Assembly: GCF_000234805.1 (NCBI RefSeq)
Contig: NC_016645.1
Coordinates: 1,402,391-1,466,390 of the forward strand
Direction: 5' to 3'
DNA from: Pyrobaculum ferrireducens
GTDB lineage: Archaea > Thermoproteota > Thermoprotei > Thermoproteales > Thermoproteaceae
Length of the DNA: 64,000 nt
Shown here: piece by piece, positions 1-9,230 of the stretch
Position numbering within the stretch: the first letter of the stretch is position 1
Layout: each line of letters starts with the position of its first letter
The notes under the pieces: generated by a model
The model's input: the letters and a program-made list of their open reading frames with translations, nothing else
The model's database searches: none
Told to the model about the DNA's origin: nothing
Position numbers and translations under genes: made by a program

Positions 1-238
1 AATCTCTACAAAATTAAAATTTGCGTTATGTGTCGAAACTCAGTGCCCTGGTTAGTTCGACTGTGCATTATGTAGGAATTGTGTACATTGGTTATAACTA
101 CTATTCAGGAAAGTTGTAAATTAAAACTAGACATTTTTAACATATTCATTAGAGATTTATAAAAGCATTTATTGTTTAGCCAATAAAGTAAATAAATAAT
201 TATAGAAATACTTTTATAGATTGACTAACCAGAACTTC
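1..238. other. A/T-rich upstream region with promoter of the first synthetase gene
   Basis: No coding frame is convincing here. The stretch is clearly more A/T rich than the genes. A TATA-like box (CTTTTATA, 211-218) lies about 25 bp before the ATG at 239. A TGTACA hexamer at 82-87 lies far upstream and does not have the spacing to a TATA box seen at the respiratory promoters further right. Confidence 0.5.
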
Positions 239-2251
239 ATGGAGACAAAGATTTTAGAAAAAGAAGGCGAGTTGCCCTTTGGAGAAAATATAATAAATGA
301 AAAATGGAGAAGCAGACTCACCCCCGTTGATGCTTACTATAAGTTTCACGCCCACACAATAGAGAATTTAGAGACTTTCTGGGAGGGAGTTGCTAAGGAG
401 CTAGAGTGGTTCAAGCCGTGGGATAAGGTGCTTGATGCCTCAAATCCGCCTTTCTACAGGTGGTTCGTTGGCGGTAAGCTGAACCTCTCTTACCTTGCCG
501 TGGATCGGCACGTCAAGACTTGGAGGAAGAATAAGCTAGCTATTGAGTGGGAGGGGGAGCCGGTGGACGAGAACGGCTACCCCACAGACAGGAGGAAGCT
601 AACGTACTACGACCTCTTCAGGGAGGTGAACCGCGTCGCATGTATGTTGAAGTGCAACTTCGGGGTCAAGAAGGGGGACAGGATTACTCTCTACATGCCG
701 ATGGTTCCGGAGCTCCCCATAACGATGCTGGCGGCGTGGAGAATCGGCGCGATTACAAGCGTCGTGTTCTCCGGCTTCTCGGCGGAGGCGCTGGCTGAAC
801 GCATCAACGACTCACAGTCCCGCATAGTCATAACCGCAGACGGCTTCTGGAGGAGGGGCAAGGTGGTGAGGCTGAAGGAGGTGGTCGACACGGCTTTGGA
901 GAAGGCGACGGGGGTGGAGAACGTAATTGTGCTCCCGCGCCTCGGCCTCAAGGACGTGCCGATGACAGAGGGGAGGGACTACTGGTGGAACCGCTTGATG
1001 CAGGGCATCGCACCGAACACATACATAGAGCCGGAGCCTGTGGAAAGCGAGCACCCGTCCTTTATCCTTTACACATCTGGCACCACCGGCAAGCCCAAGG
1101 GCATTGTCCACGACACGGGCGGCTGGGCTGTACACACATACGCAACGATGAAGTGGGTCTTCGACATAAGAGACGACGATATTTACTGGTGCACGGCAGA
1201 TATAGGCTGGGTCACCGGCCACACCTACATAGTGCTTGGCCCGTTAATTATGGGGGCAACTGAAATCATTTATGAGGGAGCGCCAGACTACCCGCAGCCG
1301 GATAGGTGGTGGGCGATAATTGAGCGCTATGGGGTGACAATACTGTACACCTCCCCCACCGCCATTAGGATGTTTATGAGGTATGGAGAGGCGTGGCCGA
1401 GGAAACACGACTTGTCTACGTTGCGCATAATCCACTCCGTGGGTGAGCCCATTAACCCAGAGGCGTGGAGGTGGGCCTACAGAGTTCTCGGCAATGAGAA
1501 GGTTGCCTTTGGCTCCACCTGGTGGATGACAGAGACGGGGGCTATTATGATCAGCCACGCCCCGGGCCTCTACCTAGTGCCCATGAAGCCCGGCACCAAC
1601 GGGCCGCCCCTCCCCGGCATCGTAGCCGATGTATACGACGACGAGGGCAAGCCGGCTCCGCCCGGCGTCAAGGGCTACCTCGTGATTAAGAAGCCCTGGC
1701 CGGGGATGCTCCACGGCATCTGGGGCGACCCGGAGCGCTATGTGAAGACGTACTGGAGCCGCTTCCCCGGCGTGTTCTACGCCGGCGACTACGCCATAAA
1801 GGATCAAGACGGCTACATATGGGTGTTGGGGAGGGCCGACGAGGTGATTAAAGTCGCCGGCCACAGGCTGGGCACCTACGAGCTGGAGTCGGCGCTCATA
1901 TCGCACCCCACAGTGGCGGAGGCGGCGGTGGTGGGTATACCCGACGCCATCAAGGGTGAGGTGCCCATCGCCTACGTGGTGTTGAAGCAGGGGGTGTTGC
2001 CTAACGACGAGTTGAGGAAGGAGCTGAGGGAGCACGTCCGCAAGACCATCGGCCCAATCGCCGAGCCGGCCCAGATATTCTTCGTCACCAAGTTGCCCAA
2101 GACCCGCTCCGGCAAGATCATGCGCCGCCTATTGAAGGCGGTGGCCACAGGGGCGCCCCTCGGCGACGTAACCACGCTGGAGGATGAGACGTCAGTGGAA
2201 GAGGCTAAAAAGGCGTACGAGGAGCTGAAGGCAGAGGTTGGGAGGGCATGA
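239..2251 (+). CDS. acs: AMP-forming acetyl/acyl-CoA synthetase
   Basis: Activates acetate or a short acyl acid with ATP and CoA through an acyl-adenylate, releasing AMP and PPi in the cytoplasm. The adenylation signature YTSGTTGKPKG is near residue 280, the WWMTETG motif lies in the middle, and the C-terminal lid ends in RSGKIMRR, which carries the catalytic lysine. About 670 aa, the usual family size. A TTG at 221 is also open, but the TATA box at 211-218 points to leaderless initiation at ATG 239. The stop overlaps the next gene (ATGA), so the transporter is very likely co-transcribed. Acetate versus propionate preference cannot be read from the sequence. The second synthetase at 4358 is a paralogue. 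Confidence 0.93.
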   Translation: METKILEKEGELPFGENIINEKWRSRLTPVDAYYKFHAHTIENLETFWEGVAKELEWFKPWDKVLDASNPPFYRWFVGGKLNLSYLAVDRHVKTWRKNKLAIEWEGEPVDENGYPTDRRKLTYYDLFREVNRVACMLKCNFGVKKGDRITLYMPMVPELPITMLAAWRIGAITSVVFSGFSAEALAERINDSQSRIVITADGFWRRGKVVRLKEVVDTALEKATGVENVIVLPRLGLKDVPMTEGRDYWWNRLMQGIAPNTYIEPEPVESEHPSFILYTSGTTGKPKGIVHDTGGWAVHTYATMKWVFDIRDDDIYWCTADIGWVTGHTYIVLGPLIMGATEIIYEGAPDYPQPDRWWAIIERYGVTILYTSPTAIRMFMRYGEAWPRKHDLSTLRIIHSVGEPINPEAWRWAYRVLGNEKVAFGSTWWMTETGAIMISHAPGLYLVPMKPGTNGPPLPGIVADVYDDEGKPAPPGVKGYLVIKKPWPGMLHGIWGDPERYVKTYWSRFPGVFYAGDYAIKDQDGYIWVLGRADEVIKVAGHRLGTYELESALISHPTVAEAAVVGIPDAIKGEVPIAYVVLKQGVLPNDELRKELREHVRKTIGPIAEPAQIFFVTKLPKTRSGKIMRRLLKAVATGAPLGDVTTLEDETSVEEAKKAYEELKAEVGRA

Positions 2252-4317
2252 GTGTACAAGTCAGTTTTAGACAAGTAGCTGGCGTTGCCGCGGTTGCGTG
2301 GTCAGGCGCTTTTCTGGAGTGGCTTGATTTCTACACCTACGCCCTTTTAGCGGGCATCGTGGCTAAGGTCTTTTTCCCATCGACTGATCCCATTGCATCG
2401 CTGTTGGCATCATTTGCAGCTCTCGCTATCGGGTTCTTGTTTAGGCCACTAGGCGCCATAATTTTTGGAAAAATAGGTGACCAGTTTGGGAGAAAAGTGG
2501 CGTTTATTACAGCTATGACTCTAATGCTTGCGGGTACTCTCGGTATAGGACTTCTACCCGGCTACGCTGAGATTGGAATATTGGCATCTGTAGGGGTGTT
2601 TCTACTCAGAATAATTCAGGGTCTTGCACTTGGCGGCGGGTACGGCGCCGCTATTACATATCTTGGGGAGTTCGTGCCGGAGCACCGCAGAGGCTTATTC
2701 ACTGGTTTCCTCTTCACAACACCTGCCGCAGGCATGGCCACAGTTGGCGCTTTGATTTGGCTGTTCTCAACTTACTTAGGGAGCCAAGCCTACAACGCAT
2801 GGGGTTGGCGTCTCAACTTCATAGTCGCCGGCGTAATTGTCTTCCTAATTGTGTTAGTAATGCACCTATTCTACAAGGAGACTCCAGTGTTTTCCATGTT
2901 GAAGGCTGTGAGGCGGGTCACCTCCGCCCCTATTAGGGAAGTATTCTCGCGGCGCTACCTACCCCTGGTCTTGCTTGCGTGGATCGGCGTTGTGGGGGCC
3001 CACGGACCGATTTGGTACACAAACCAGCTCTTCAACACTTACTACATTGGCCCTAACTTTCAGAAATATGTAGATGCCGCAACGGCAAGCGCCCTCTTGT
3101 CCACTGCAACTTACGCCGCTCTGTGGATGTACCCCCTGTTTGGATATATATCTGATAAAATCGGCAGGAAGCCTGTACTTCTACTAGGGATTTATGGCAA
3201 CGCCTTGTGGTTCCCCATAGCCTTCTGGCTAATAGATCAGTTTGGTCCGCAGAAAAATCTCACAGCACTGTGGCTACTGTTTTGGTCTATGACGCTTTTC
3301 AACGGCATTGGATACAGCGGCGCGATGTCTGCTTTCTTGTTAGAGTTATTCCCCGCTAGGATTAGACTCTCAGCGGTGTCGCTGGCCTACAACTTGGGTT
3401 ACGGAGTCACCGGCGGATTGACGCCTTTTGTAATTACTTGGCTCTACTCAATGAATCACAACATATACTTATCTACGCTTATCTGGTCAACCGCCGTGCC
3501 TATGGTGATGGCGTTGTGGTATTTGCTAAAGGGGCCTGAGACCCTCGGCGTTAGAATTTGGGCCGAGTTCTCAGCAGAGAAGTTTGCTAAAAAGACGGTT
3601 ACCCTACCCGCAACGACGCCTATAAGAGAAGTTGTTTCAAGACTACTCCAAGCCGGGTCTAAGTACGCTGTGTTGACTGGAAGCGTTGTTGGTGTGTTTG
3701 GAACCAGGAGCTTATTAAGGGCTCTGAGCTCTGGCGCTAGTTTAGATGAGCCAGCTGAGAAATATGCTACAAAGGTTCCATGCATCCAGGCCGACCACCC
3801 GGTGACTGAGGTATTTGTGGCGTTGGAGCAGTACAACGTGAGGGCTGTGCCAATATGCAGAGGAAACGAGGTGGTGGGCATAGTTGAGGCCCGTGATCTA
3901 ATTAACGAGGCTTTGGCTTTAAGGAGCGCTCTTAGGAAGAAGGTGGCTCTGCGCTTCACTGCGGCGGACGCCGCTCCGAGGGAGTTAATATCCGTAGGAC
4001 CCGAGACAACTTTAAAGGAGGCGGTGGACACGATGGTTAAGTACGACATAGGGTTCCTACCCGTCGTAGAGGGTGGGAAGCTGTTAGGCGTAATTTCTGA
4101 ATCCGACATAATGAAGCTAGTAGGAAAGGGAGCCGACTTCAACGCGCCAGTTTCCGCCTATATGAATGAGAAACCTATAACCATAAATAAACAGGCAACG
4201 CTGAGAGACGCGGCTGAGCTAATGGTTAAGTACAACATTAGACACCTCCCAGTGGTAGAAGACGGTAGAGTCGTTGCTGTACTTTCAGTAAAAGACATAG
4301 TCAAAGTTATTGGTTAA
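2248..4317 (+). CDS. MFS (MHS-type) solute transporter fused to four CBS repeats
   Basis: An N-terminal major facilitator domain of about 440 residues with roughly 12 hydrophobic segments has the MFS loop motif GDQFGRK and a second-half copy, SDKIGRKP. This resembles the metabolite:H+ symporter branch. The C-terminal 240 residues are soluble and hold four CBS-like repeats (two Bateman modules). The last two end in VVGIVEARD-like and GVISESDIM/AVLSVKDIV strands. CBS modules commonly bind adenine nucleotides. The gene overlaps the synthetase by 4 bp, so import and activation of an acid such as acetate are probably coupled. The substrate is inferred from context only. Confidence 0.85.
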   Translation: MSVQVSFRQVAGVAAVAWSGAFLEWLDFYTYALLAGIVAKVFFPSTDPIASLLASFAALAIGFLFRPLGAIIFGKIGDQFGRKVAFITAMTLMLAGTLGIGLLPGYAEIGILASVGVFLLRIIQGLALGGGYGAAITYLGEFVPEHRRGLFTGFLFTTPAAGMATVGALIWLFSTYLGSQAYNAWGWRLNFIVAGVIVFLIVLVMHLFYKETPVFSMLKAVRRVTSAPIREVFSRRYLPLVLLAWIGVVGAHGPIWYTNQLFNTYYIGPNFQKYVDAATASALLSTATYAALWMYPLFGYISDKIGRKPVLLLGIYGNALWFPIAFWLIDQFGPQKNLTALWLLFWSMTLFNGIGYSGAMSAFLLELFPARIRLSAVSLAYNLGYGVTGGLTPFVITWLYSMNHNIYLSTLIWSTAVPMVMALWYLLKGPETLGVRIWAEFSAEKFAKKTVTLPATTPIREVVSRLLQAGSKYAVLTGSVVGVFGTRSLLRALSSGASLDEPAEKYATKVPCIQADHPVTEVFVALEQYNVRAVPICRGNEVVGIVEARDLINEALALRSALRKKVALRFTAADAAPRELISVGPETTLKEAVDTMVKYDIGFLPVVEGGKLLGVISESDIMKLVGKGADFNAPVSAYMNEKPITINKQATLRDAAELMVKYNIRHLPVVEDGRVVAVLSVKDIVKVIG

Positions 4318-4357
4318 ACAGACAGAAAATTTTTAAATTATAATTCATAATTTTATT

Positions 4358-6313
4358 ATGGAACATGTATATAGTAAATACAGTGTATATAAAAGATGGT
4401 TAGAAGATCAAGAGGGATACTGGAGAGAGTTTCTAGAGAAGACCTCTAACTTGATATACTGGGCAAAGAAGCCAGATCAGATATTTGAGTGGAATCCGCC
4501 CCAGCCGTTTAGATGGTTCACTGGAGGCTACACCAATGCCGGCTACAGCGCCGTGGATTACAAAGTGGGTAGATTCGGCGACAAGACTGCATATATCTAC
4601 GTAAACCCCGAGCTTGGTCTAGAGAGGAGGGTAACCTACGGCGAGCTGTACAACCTAGTGTGTAGATTCAGCGCGGCCATGAGGGCGGCGGGGGTGGGGA
4701 GGGGGGACTCCGTCCTTATCTACATGCCAAACACCGTGGAGGCGGTGGCGGCTATTCTGGCGGCGGCTAGGATAGGGGCGGTGTCCAGCACGGTGTTCGC
4801 CGGCTTCTCGCCTAAGGCCGTGGCGGACAGGGTCGAGCTTGTGGAGCCCAAGATTATCTTTACACAAGACTACTCTGTGAGGAGGGGGCGGAGGGTTCCG
4901 CTGAAGGAGAATATAGACGAGGCGCTGAAGATATCGCCGTGGAGGCCCCGTATGGTGGTGGTGAGGAGGAGCCTAATGGAGGAGAAGGAGCCGCCCATGG
5001 ATAGGGGCCGCGACATGTGGCTGGAGGAGTTTCTCGAAATGGGGAAGGCCGGCGACTGCTCGCCTCTGTTTGTAGAGTCTAACGAGCCTCTATTCGTCCT
5101 GCCGACGTCGGGCACCACCGCCAAACCAAAGCCGGTTGTCCACGTCCACGGCGGCTACCAGGTGTGGATTATCCACGGCGCCTTGCTCGTATACGGCCTG
5201 TCCAGCGACGACGTGATATTCAACACAAGCGACATAGGCTGGGTGGTGGGGCAGAGCTACATAGTCTTCGCCCCTACCATATTGGGCGCGACCTCAGTCT
5301 TATTCGACGGCGTCATAGACCACCCCAGGCCAGACGTGTTTTGGGAGGTGGTTGAGAAGTACCGCCCCACCTTGATATGGACCTCGCCCACGGCCGCCAG
5401 GATGTTGATGAGGCTGGGGGCCCACCACGCCAGGAGGCACGACCTCTCCAGCGTCAAGCGGGTTGTGACCGCCGGCGAGGTGCTTAACCCAGAGGTGTGG
5501 AGGTGGCTGTATGAGGAGGCCTTCCAGAAGCGGGTCCCAGTAATTGACCACTGGTGGCAGACCGAGCTCAGCGGCCCCGCCATCGGCTACTACCACGCCC
5601 TTGTGAAAGACATGCCCCAAGGCCTGGAGTTTATGCAAATCAAGCCGGGCTCCGCCGGCGTGCCGATCCCCGGCGTGGAGGTGGAGGTGGTGGACGAGAA
5701 GGGCAACCCACTACCGCCCGGGCAGAAAGGCACCTTGGTAATAAAGAAGCCGTTCCCCGGAATGACCCCCACTCTGTGGAAAGATCACAGGAGGTATATG
5801 GCCGACTACTGGGAGCGCTTTGAGGGGAAGACGGTTTACTACACCGGCGACGCCGCGTATGTAGACGAGGACGGCTACGTGTGGTTCGGCGGGAGGGCAG
5901 ACGAGGTGATAAAAATCGCCGGGCACCGCATAGGAACAATAGAGGTGGAATCCGCCCTCCTCACGCACCCCGCCGTGGCCGAGGCGGCTGTGGTCGGCGT
6001 GCCCGACCCAATAAGGGGAGAGGCGATCGCCGCCTTCGTCGTGCTCCGCCCAGGCTGGAGCCCCAGCGAGGCTTTGAGAAGGGAGTTGATAGAACATGTG
6101 AGGAAGACCTTCGGCCCCATCGCGGTGTTCGCCGGCATGGAGTTCGTCAATATGCTTCCCAGAACTCGGTCTGGAAAAATCATGCGTAGAGTTATGAAGC
6201 GGCTCTGGACCGGGGAGCCGCTCGGCGACTTGTCTACAATAGAAGACGAGGCGTCTGTAGACGAGGTGAGAGAGGCTGTGTCGAGGCTAAAAGTTCTGAA
6301 AATAGAAGAGTAA
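4358..6313 (+). CDS. AMP-forming acyl-CoA synthetase (second copy)
   Basis: A paralogue of the gene at 239 with the adenylation motif LPTSGTTAKPKP, a WWQTELSG motif and the C-terminal RSGKIMRR lysine motif. 651 aa. A TATA-like box at about 4330-4340 sits 20-25 bp before the ATG, so it has its own leaderless promoter after the transporter gene. The P-loop-like motif differs from the canonical TSGTTGKPKG (A instead of G), which may reflect a different acid substrate (for example propionate), but this is inference. A degraded copy of part of this gene lies at 7118-7200. Confidence 0.9.
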   Translation: MEHVYSKYSVYKRWLEDQEGYWREFLEKTSNLIYWAKKPDQIFEWNPPQPFRWFTGGYTNAGYSAVDYKVGRFGDKTAYIYVNPELGLERRVTYGELYNLVCRFSAAMRAAGVGRGDSVLIYMPNTVEAVAAILAAARIGAVSSTVFAGFSPKAVADRVELVEPKIIFTQDYSVRRGRRVPLKENIDEALKISPWRPRMVVVRRSLMEEKEPPMDRGRDMWLEEFLEMGKAGDCSPLFVESNEPLFVLPTSGTTAKPKPVVHVHGGYQVWIIHGALLVYGLSSDDVIFNTSDIGWVVGQSYIVFAPTILGATSVLFDGVIDHPRPDVFWEVVEKYRPTLIWTSPTAARMLMRLGAHHARRHDLSSVKRVVTAGEVLNPEVWRWLYEEAFQKRVPVIDHWWQTELSGPAIGYYHALVKDMPQGLEFMQIKPGSAGVPIPGVEVEVVDEKGNPLPPGQKGTLVIKKPFPGMTPTLWKDHRRYMADYWERFEGKTVYYTGDAAYVDEDGYVWFGGRADEVIKIAGHRIGTIEVESALLTHPAVAEAAVVGVPDPIRGEAIAAFVVLRPGWSPSEALRRELIEHVRKTFGPIAVFAGMEFVNMLPRTRSGKIMRRVMKRLWTGEPLGDLSTIEDEASVDEVREAVSRLKVLKIEE

Positions 6314-6432
6314 AGGTTTATTTTTTCCTATACCCTCCAACAGGGCGGATACTCTGGAAATACTCCCCTTATATGCACTGCAAGACGCGGCGATTTACCT
6401 CTCCTAAGGGCTTGTTGAGGGTTTAGGGCTTG

Positions 6433-6777
6433 TCAGACGAGGATTAGTCCAATTTTTTCTATCCTCCCCGTCTTTGGGTCTACCACGTATCCCAGCCTTT
6501 CAAGCGCCTGCACGCCCACAAGCACATCTAGAGGCAACTCGTCGATAATCTCCACAAAGGCCTCGGTTTCCTCTCCGCCGATTTTTACCACACCAACCGC
6601 GACACCCATCTTTACTATCCTCCCATCTGCCAGCACCCTCTCCTTCGTCCTAAACGGGGCGAGGCCCGCCTCCTCTGCAACTCGGCGGCTCACCGCCACC
6701 TCTCCATTAAACCCAGTGTCCACCAACGCTCTGTACCTTCTGCCACCTATCTCCACCTCTGTAAATGTAATACCCAC
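6433..6777 (-). CDS. Retropepsin-like (clan AA) aspartic protease domain protein
   Basis: A small single-domain protein with the catalytic motif ALVDTGFNGEVAVS about 25 residues in, and the family C-terminal pattern VGVQALERLGYVVDP then TGRIEK. This architecture is the predicted archaeal aspartyl protease type, expected to act as a homodimer because one DTG is present per chain. The frame is open to 6972, but a TATA-like box (TTAAATAG on the minus strand, about 6799-6806) points to leaderless initiation at GTG 6777, giving about 114 aa. It is divergent from the broken coiled-coil gene at 7301; paralogues at 8669 and 46193 also lie next to coiled-coil genes. Confidence 0.75.
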   Translation of the reverse strand: MGITFTEVEIGGRRYRALVDTGFNGEVAVSRRVAEEAGLAPFRTKERVLADGRIVKMGVAVGVVKIGGEETEAFVEIIDELPLDVLVGVQALERLGYVVDPKTGRIEKIGLILV

Positions 6778-7117
6778 ATCTATAACCCAGCCACTATTTA
6801 AGCAACTTACCGCCCCCTCGCCCTCCGCCATTCTGTAGATGGCGTACAGTGCTACGCCCTCTCTGTGTAATTTAGAACCGCCGCCGTGCCCAAGTTGTTG
6901 AAAGACCGCACTTAATCCAGTCACTAGAATTAACGAGGCGGAATTGAATTGGTAATTTACACCTCCGTTCATAGGGAGTGTACCTCTACGCCCATCAGTT
7001 GTCCCCCGCGTCGTGTTGTGCGGGGCGGCTCTTTAAAATGGGCCTAAGGCGGCGGATCCTATCGGGGGCAGAATCTGCCCAGGAGACCGCCAGTCCTCCG
7101 GACGCGGACCTGCCGTT

Positions 7118-7200
7118 GGCTACTACCACGCCCTTGTGAAGAGCATGCCCCCAAGGCCTGAAGTTTATGCGGATTAAGCCAGGCCCCGCCTATGTGCGCC
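7118..7200 (+). pseudogene. Fragment of an acyl-CoA synthetase gene
   Basis: The first 24 bases, from GGCTACTACCACGCCCTTGT, match the synthetase gene at 4358 exactly (starting at 5585). The likeness continues for about 80 bases with substitutions and single-base indels, so no reading frame survives. It lies in a 500 bp gap between the divergent protease and coiled-coil genes. It shows that a second partial copy of the synthetase, or a recombination event bringing part of it, once existed here. Confidence 0.8.
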
Positions 7201-7300
7201 CTCCGATAGGGGCGCTAACCTCCGCAAGAGTAGAAAGGCGCGGATTGAAATAATTCAATCTCCCCTCTCAAGACCTTTATATTTGCAGATAGTGGTTTAT

Positions 7301-7971
7301 GTGGTTGATGCAGATATCGTAATATTAGCTCTCTCATAGCCCAAGCCCCGCTCGTAGCGCTGGCGGTAGTGGTGCTCTACTACACATTGGAAAAGAGAAT
7401 TGATGGCGTTAAATATGAGCTTGAGAGGAGGATTGAGGGCGTGGATAGAAAAATTAAAGGCGTTAGAGAGGAGCTGAATGGGAGAGTTGAGGGCGTTAAG
7501 GCAGAGCTGGGGGGACGCATCTCGGGGCTGAAGGGCATGGTGGAGGAGTTGAGACACGACGTTAAGTCTCTTGGCGTTGCGTTTTACAACTATCAAAATA
7601 CCCTAATCGACTTCCTAGCTACGAAGGGGGTCGTCTCGGCGTTTGAGGCTGTGCTCCTCCGCGGCGCGTTGAGGATCCTAACCCCCGTGGCCAGATCTAG
7701 GTACTACACCGAAGAGGTGAGGAGGCGGCTTTTAGAGCTGTTAGACAAAGACGTGGAGTCCTACACCTGAGACGAGGTGGCTGAGCTAGAGAGGATCGCC
7801 AAAGCCATCTACCAAGAGTACATAGCCACGGGTAGGGAAGATCTACTGGAGTACTACCCCAAACTTATGCTCTACGTCGCAATAATTAGGGGGCTTATAC
7901 GGAGGAGAGAGATGGAGAAGGGCCAGGTACAGAGCAAGACCGAGAGCCATGGACAGTCCCAGCCCAAGTAG
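7301..7971 (+). pseudogene. Broken membrane/coiled-coil protein gene, paralogue of 9231
   Basis: The product aligns end to end with the intact gene at 9231: N-terminal hydrophobic segment, coiled coil of repeated ER-IEG units, conserved C-terminal helical domain. Two lesions are visible. Near 7305-7326 the frame carries 2 extra bases relative to 9231, separating the promoter-proximal GTG at 7301 (TATA at about 7275-7284) from the body. At 7768-7770 a TGA stands where the paralogue has TGG (Trp) in the motif YTWDDVAELE. After the stop the frame stays open and similar for 67 codons. A shortened product from GTG 7369 to 7770 could still be made, but without the membrane segment start. Confidence 0.8.
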
Positions 7972-8162
7972 CAGAGAGGCCCAGCAAAGTCTGTAACTCA
8001 AACCCTCTGGCGGCGCCGGCGATGCTTGAGTCTTGTCAAGTTAGTGTTCAAACCACTAAAATGCCATCTGTGGTCTAACCCTCCAGCATCTACCAAGTCC
8101 TACACCTCATAACTCTTATATGTAGGACCGCGTATGTCGGCGTTGTTAGAGGCCTAGGCCTT

Positions 8163-8185
8163 GCCAAGCCCTCACTCAGCTTGGC
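8163..8185. terminator. Inverted repeat over the PaREP1 stop codon
   Basis: GCCAAG (8163-8168) and CTTGGC (8180-8185) form a perfect 6 bp stem around the PaREP1 stop codon. It may act in 3' end formation or be chance. No U-run follows on the minus strand, so the call is weak. Confidence 0.25.
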
Positions 8186-8658
8186 TTTGTACCACTGGCG
8201 TGTCCTACTCTCAGCGCTTTCAGCTTTTCTCTAAGTTTTCTAGCGGCGTCTATAAATACATCCACCTCTACACGGCTGAGGTGGCCCTCGTAGAAGTTTA
8301 CGTGGAGCTGCTCCACCTGGGCGAAGAGGGCTATAACCTCCCTGTCCCCAGACTCCTCGGCGATTTTCCTCAAGGCAACCCATACAAGTCTATGGGAGTC
8401 GTGCCTCCAGCCCCGGCTCTCCGCGATCGCCTTGACGAGCTGAACCACGGAGTTCCAAATCTTCTCCCCGCCCTGCCTGAGCTCCCCCCTCTCCACTAGG
8501 GACAGCCCCTCAGTCCAGAAATACTCCGAGGACTCTTCATAAAGCCTCTCTCTATCAGAGGGGTCCACCTCTCTGAGAACCAGCTCGGTGACGTAGGCAA
8601 CCGGATCCACGCCCCTCTCCTCCAGCAACTTTACGATGTAGGGCGGTAAAGCCGCCAT
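8176..8658 (-). CDS. PaREP1 family protein
   Basis: An alpha-helical protein of about 160 aa with the family pattern of an N-terminal helix (LPPYIVKLLEERG), then a segment like YFWTEGLSLVERGELRQG followed by KIWNSVVQLVKAIAE. This is typical of PaREP1, a family expanded in Pyrobaculum with no established function. A TTG at 8667 is in frame, but a TATA-like box at about 8680-8690 places a leaderless start at ATG 8658. It lies directly downstream of the protease-like gene at 8669 on the same strand, though it appears to have its own promoter inside the end of that gene. Confidence 0.75.
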   Translation of the reverse strand: MAALPPYIVKLLEERGVDPVAYVTELVLREVDPSDRERLYEESSEYFWTEGLSLVERGELRQGGEKIWNSVVQLVKAIAESRGWRHDSHRLVWVALRKIAEESGDREVIALFAQVEQLHVNFYEGHLSRVEVDVFIDAARKLREKLKALRVGHASGTKPS

Positions 8659-8668
8659 ATGTCTCAAC

Positions 8669-9070
8669 CTAGTTTAAAAACAACAGCCTGCCGGCGCCCG
8701 CCCTCTTAAATAAAAGATGTTTCATCGGTGCTCTCATCGGCCTCAGCTTTCTTTCAAAGGGGTCAAGCACGAGGCCGAAGATCTCCAGCGTCACGACGCC
8801 GAGGATACTCTCGTCCCCGCTCTCCCCCAGCACGACGGGGGAGCGCCTCTCGCCGTAGCCCGGAAGCTCGATCAAGGCCTCAGACACCGCCCTCTTCACC
8901 ACGGTGCCGTCCGCTAAGACAAACTCCATTTCGCCCATCGGCCTGAGGCCCAGCTCCTCCCAAACGTCTCTCCTGAGGACTGTGTAGGTCGCCCCGGAGT
9001 CGACAAGGGCCCTAACCCATCTACCGCGCCCCCCATGCTTAACTACTAAATCCACATAGACGAGGCCCAC
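8669..9070 (-). CDS. Retropepsin-like (clan AA) aspartic protease domain protein
   Basis: A paralogue of the gene at 6433, with the active-site motif ALVDSGATYTVL (DSG variant, as in retroviral-type proteases) and the C-terminal pattern SILGVVTLEIFGLVLDP. GTG start at 9070 is 25 bp from a TATA-like box (about 9090-9098). It is divergent from the coiled-coil gene at 9231 across a 160 bp gap holding both promoters, the same layout as 6433/7301. The last 20 residues are extra compared with 46193. Substrate unknown. Confidence 0.75.
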   Translation of the reverse strand: MGLVYVDLVVKHGGRGRWVRALVDSGATYTVLRRDVWEELGLRPMGEMEFVLADGTVVKRAVSEALIELPGYGERRSPVVLGESGDESILGVVTLEIFGLVLDPFERKLRPMRAPMKHLLFKRAGAGRLLFLN

Positions 9071-9230
9071 ATAAAAAACAACTCACAAGTTTAAAAATGT
9101 AGCAGGATGCACTCTATACATCATAGCTGGGGTTCAGACACGTTGAGACATCATTACTGACAACTGGGCTGTGTTATTGCGCTCTACGAGGTGGTAAAAA
9201 CGTATATAAGTATAGCTGTCTGACCTACAC

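Noticed and set aside
8161-8499. 112-codon plus-strand frame opposite PaREP1
   Set aside because: It is a shadow of the PaREP1 gene, which has family motifs and a promoter.
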